Shown: one piece after another, positions 61,339 through 64,000 of the stretch
Position numbering within the stretch: position 1 is the stretch's first letter
Layout of the letters: every line of letters begins with the position of its first letter
Source of the DNA: SAR86 cluster bacterium
GTDB taxonomy: Bacteria > Pseudomonadota > Gammaproteobacteria > Magnimaribacterales > TMED112
NCBI GenBank assembly: GCA_003331605.1
Contig: QOPD01000003.1
Span: 1 to 64,000, forward strand
Length of the DNA stretch: 64,000 nt
Direction: 5' to 3'
Translations under genes and position numbers: made by a program
The notes under the pieces: model-generated
The model's database searches: none
The model's input: the letters and a program-made list of their open reading frames with translations, nothing else
What the model was told of the DNA's origin: nothing

Positions 61339-61821
61339 ATGTCCGAAATCTCGCCAATAGGCTGGCTACACACGATAAGTGGTACGCTTGCGTTAGTGCT
61401 TGCTGCAAGGATAATTTACAAAGATAAATTTATATCAGCCACTAATATTTTGGGCCAAAGTTATCTATTTTTAACTGCTATATCTGCTGGTACTTCACTT
61501 TTTATTTTTAACAATGGTGGCTTTAATCTGGCACACCTTTTAGGTGTAATTACTCTACTAGCAATTGGAGGAGGGGTGTTTGTTGAAGCATTTAAGCAAT
61601 TTCCATTTGCTAAGTACTTACAGGCAATAAGCTATTCTGGAACTATTTTATGTAGTTCCATCCCAGCAATATCAGAAGTTTTTACTAGATTACCAGCCAG
61701 CAATCCGCTCGCTACCAGCATATTTGATCCAATTTTGATTGTAAGTTTTGTGGTGTTATTTATTTTGTATCTAGTTCTAGTGTTTAACCAAATACACTGG
61801 CTTAAAAACCAAAAATTTTAG
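61339..61821 (+). CDS. Four- to five-helix membrane protein, DUF2306-like
   Basis: 160 residues, about five membrane segments. A GWLHTISGTLALVLAARIIY opening and a second HLLGVIT segment place two histidines at matching membrane depths, similar to DUF2306 or cytochrome b561-like small proteins, so heme binding is possible. The family call is uncertain. It overlaps the end of the M23 peptidase gene convergently by 20 bases and diverges from the RimK fusion gene (47-base gap). Confidence 0.6.
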   Translation: MSEISPIGWLHTISGTLALVLAARIIYKDKFISATNILGQSYLFLTAISAGTSLFIFNNGGFNLAHLLGVITLLAIGGGVFVEAFKQFPFAKYLQAISYSGTILCSSIPAISEVFTRLPASNPLATSIFDPILIVSFVVLFILYLVLVFNQIHWLKNQKF

Positions 61822-62398
61822 GATCTGTTACTGAATCAAACGATTGGGCAACATCACATGAATTAAAGGGAATATCTTTAAGACCAACCTCAAAGTGTAG
61901 GTGTCTTTTATTGCTACGTCCTGAATTACCCATCAACGCAATTTTATTGCCTTTTGTTAATTGTTCACCTGTGGACACGCTAATGGTGTTGGGTCTTAGG
62001 TGAGCATATCGAGTGAAGAATTGTCCGTGATCGATCACAACATGGTTGCCCCAACCACTACCACACTCACGCAATAGATTATTTCTTGTAAATGGATGCT
62101 CCTCGGGACATCCCTTTCTGACGTAAACAACTTTTCCTGCTAAGACAGAGTAAACGGGCACATCGTCAATCCGTCTATTTTCATTAATGAAATCAATGCC
62201 TTCATGTATTGCAGGAGAGTTATCAATGCCTTCAAATTCAAGTCTATCAGTGTATTGAGTTACATTAAGAAAGAAGTCCTCTTTAATTAAGGCTGTACTT
62301 GTGGTTTGAATTGGAGCAACCTCTTGTTCCTTAGAAGAATAATCACACTCTTCTGGGATAGTTAAAAAAGAGATTGTAAAAAGAAGGTATCGAAACAT
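61802..62398 (-). CDS. M23-family metallopeptidase
   Basis: 198 residues. Hydrophobic signal-like N-terminus. The peptidase domain has zinc ligands in AIHEGIDFIN (His and Asp) and HLHFEVG, and the central GWGNHVVIDHGQFFTRYAHL. The metal triad is complete, so it is probably an active peptidoglycan endopeptidase or a secreted peptidase. Four cysteines suggest disulfides outside the cytoplasm. The ATG directly follows the U-run of the TonB receptor 3 terminator and there is no Shine-Dalgarno, so expression may be low or by read-through. Confidence 0.85.
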   Translation of the reverse strand: MFRYLLFTISFLTIPEECDYSSKEQEVAPIQTTSTALIKEDFFLNVTQYTDRLEFEGIDNSPAIHEGIDFINENRRIDDVPVYSVLAGKVVYVRKGCPEEHPFTRNNLLRECGSGWGNHVVIDHGQFFTRYAHLRPNTISVSTGEQLTKGNKIALMGNSGRSNKRHLHFEVGLKDIPFNSCDVAQSFDSVTDPKIFGF

Positions 62399-62423
62399 AA
62401 AAAAAGGCGGGTTTCCCCGCCTT
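62399..62423 (-). terminator. Terminator of TonB receptor 3
   Basis: Minus strand: AAGGCGGG - GAAA - CCCGCCTT, then T's down to the M23 ATG (seven T's in all after CCCGCC). Eight perfect pairs with a GNRA loop, 8 bases after the receptor stop. Confidence 0.88.
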
Positions 62424-62430
62424 ATTTTAA

Positions 62431-64000
62431 TTAAAAGCTAACTGAATATCTAAGACTTACCGTTCTTGGAGGAATCCATTGAACATAGTCTCTTGGTCTC
62501 CATGATGGAGAATCAATAGCATATCTAAATGCTTCTGTTCTTTCATCGAAGACATTATCAATTGATAGTTGTAAGCCAGCATCTCCCAAGTTAACTCCAG
62601 CATTGAAGTTAATCTTAGAATATTCTGGAGACATCATATTCTCTGTTTGAGCAAAAGTTGCATAACTTTCACCGTAGTTTAACCAATCAACTCTTGCAAA
62701 GGCTGGATTGCCTAAGAAGTTTGTTTCGTAAGTTAAACCAACATTGAATTGACTTTCAACTGTTCCAGGAAGTCTGTCACCAGCTTTAGCATCAAAGCTT
62801 GGTAGGTCAACAGTTGTTTCAGCTGACATAAATGCTCCTGCGAAATCCAGATACAGGTTCTCAGCAAGATCAAGTGTGGCATCTAGTTCAAGACCTGATG
62901 TTTCAGCTGCACCACCATTGTATGTGAATGACCATCCACATGCTGGAGCAATACCAATTTGGATATCCTGCCAATCAATCATGAAGTAGGTAGCATTAAT
63001 AGAGAATCTAGATGTTCTATATTTCCCACCAAATTCAGTATTTTGAGCATTGTCAGAAGTAAACCTTCTTTTAAAAGACGAGGCTTCTGGATCGTTCTCA
63101 CAGAAATATGGTAAGTTAGCATTGTTGCCACCAGGCCTGTAGCCTGCAGAGCTAACAGCAAACAAGGTTAGATCATCATTTGGTGTATAGCTAACAGTGA
63201 ATTTTGGTCTTGTGTCAGCTTCTGTACCGGACAACTCGTTACAAGTTACACCATCGGCAAAATCGCCCTGACCATCGCCATCATTGTCACACCCGTTACT
63301 ACCAAGATAGAACACACCAAATTCAGAACCTTTATAACTGCCTTCAAGCATGTATCTTCTTAACCCAGCTGTAAAAGTAAAGTCTTCCCATGCATAAGAA
63401 ACCTGACCAAATACTGACTCTTCTCTAGCTCTGTCAAAATATCTCCAGCTACCGTAGTACATATTTGGATAACCCAATGAGTCGTTACAAAACGGTGGAC
63501 AGTAAGCTGAGCCATCGTAATCAGGAGCGCCCATTATAATTGATGTGATGTAATCAAATGCATCTGCGCTAGGGCCAAATTGTGTTTCAACTATTTGGTT
63601 AGGCTTTCCTTCATAATCCTCAAAAAAGTAACCAACGGTCCACTCAAAGACACCAGGGTTGGAGTTTACTCTAAATTCAAAACTAGAAGTTTCTGAATCT
63701 GAAGTCACGACTAATGGACCTGCATAAAGGTCATCCATATCAATTCTGCTCCATTCGGTATCTGAGTCTTCTCTGTCTTGATAATTAGCTAAAACTGCTA
63801 CAACATTAAAGTCATCTGCTTGATAATTTAATTGTGTTGCGAGGACTTTGGTTCTAACTCTATGTATTTCATCTGAAAAGTCTGCGAAGGCTAGAAGCGG
63901 ATTGTAGTTGCTTAAGCCAGGAAGGTCTGTGTAATCACCAAGCTCAGCTGCAATACCAGCAACTCTTGCACAATTTTCATAACCATCCCAGTTGTACCAC
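62431..64000 (-). CDS. TonB-dependent receptor 3, C-terminal part (5' end beyond window)
   Basis: The reading frame is open from the window edge (base 63999) to the stop at 62431, about 522 residues; the Met at 63738 is internal. Barrel strands with alternating aromatics are typical: EFRVNSNPGVFEWTVGYFFE, SYAWEDFTFTAGLRRYMLEG, RPKFTVSYTPNDDLTLF followed by SAGYRPGGNN, LSIDNVFDERTEAF, and the terminal aromatic RTVSLRYSVSF. The SAGYRPGG and final blocks match the long marine TonB-receptor class. The plug and signal peptide are outside. Transcription runs toward the M23 gene. Confidence 0.9.
   Translation of the reverse strand, partial: WYNWDGYENCARVAGIAAELGDYTDLPGLSNYNPLLAFADFSDEIHRVRTKVLATQLNYQADDFNVVAVLANYQDREDSDTEWSRIDMDDLYAGPLVVTSDSETSSFEFRVNSNPGVFEWTVGYFFEDYEGKPNQIVETQFGPSADAFDYITSIIMGAPDYDGSAYCPPFCNDSLGYPNMYYGSWRYFDRAREESVFGQVSYAWEDFTFTAGLRRYMLEGSYKGSEFGVFYLGSNGCDNDGDGQGDFADGVTCNELSGTEADTRPKFTVSYTPNDDLTLFAVSSAGYRPGGNNANLPYFCENDPEASSFKRRFTSDNAQNTEFGGKYRTSRFSINATYFMIDWQDIQIGIAPACGWSFTYNGGAAETSGLELDATLDLAENLYLDFAGAFMSAETTVDLPSFDAKAGDRLPGTVESQFNVGLTYETNFLGNPAFARVDWLNYGESYATFAQTENMMSPEYSKINFNAGVNLGDAGLQLSIDNVFDERTEAFRYAIDSPSWRPRDYVQWIPPRTVSLRYSVSF

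Noticed and set aside
1..64000. CRISPR arrays, prophage, insertion sequences or integrases
   Set aside because: No regularly spaced repeats, transposase, integrase or phage structural genes were seen anywhere. The proteorhodopsin segment has an att-like repeat but no recombinase gene.

Overview
The window looks like the chromosome of a free-living, AT-rich marine gammaproteobacterium, most probably of the SAR86 clade or a close relative. The evidence is a blue-tuned proteorhodopsin, three large TonB-dependent receptors, very tight gene packing with many 1-14 bp overlaps, and gammaproteobacterial gene orders (purN-purM / DUF2066-hda, clpP-clpX-lon-hupB-ppiD-fabI, dnaX-recR, rnhA-dnaQ). The lineage call is inference from gene content, because no 16S rRNA gene is present. 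There is no CRISPR array, prophage, integrase or insertion sequence, and no stretch above 300 bases lacks a gene.

1-11 kb: the end of a secreted esterase, then a minus-strand catabolic operon. It encodes a biotin-dependent acyl-CoA carboxylase (both subunits), an AtuA-family protein, an enoyl-CoA hydratase-like protein, a nitronate monooxygenase-like flavoprotein and an MFS transporter. The set resembles the acyclic-terpene (Atu) / leucine (Liu) carboxylase pathway. A glutathione transferase lies upstream, and the biotin ligase that would activate the carboxylase follows at 10.6-11.3 kb. 11-17 kb: a GMC oxidoreductase is translationally coupled on both sides to two paralogous YwaF/TMEM164-like membrane proteins. 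A redoxin/DsbD thiol module and an IbpA-type small heat-shock gene with a likely ROSE-type RNA thermometer follow.

17.5-29 kb: housekeeping. An XRE regulator and a glycine-zipper lipoprotein, recX, dnaX (with a tau/gamma slippery A-run), recR, dcd, DUF3108, purN-purM, DUF2066, hda, sppA, a TlpA-like lipoprotein and xseA. 29-31 kb: a thioesterase and a proteorhodopsin sit between tRNA-Val and tRNA-Asp. A partial copy of the tRNA-Val 3' end abuts tRNA-Asp, which suggests the 1.3-kb segment was inserted at a tRNA site. 31-36 kb: an envelope-glycolipid operon (small membrane protein, DUF2256 mini-protein, ArnT-like GT39, two PAP2 phosphatases, a GT2 polyprenyl-phosphate glycosyltransferase, gpsA).

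36-47.5 kb: a FabY-like ketosynthase and folD, tRNA-Pro/Arg, a glutamate dehydrogenase, tRNA-His, and clpP-clpX-lon-hupB-ppiD facing fabI. The trigger-factor gene that normally precedes clpP is missing. 47.6-64 kb: a TonB receptor with an unusual phased repeat upstream; gloB / rnhA-dnaQ-gltX; a TonB receptor-DASS transporter-gamma-glutamyltransferase operon; tRNA-Ala; a fused RimB-like protease/RimK ligase; an M23 peptidase; and the C-terminal part of a third TonB receptor running off the end.

The most interesting items are the tRNA-flanked proteorhodopsin segment, the GMC/TMEM164-like triad, the hsp20 thermometer, the dnaX slippery site, a terminator encoded inside the end of hda, the 11-bp-phased TGACA repeats, and the RimB-RimK fusion. 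All statements come from reading the sequence by eye; no search was run.
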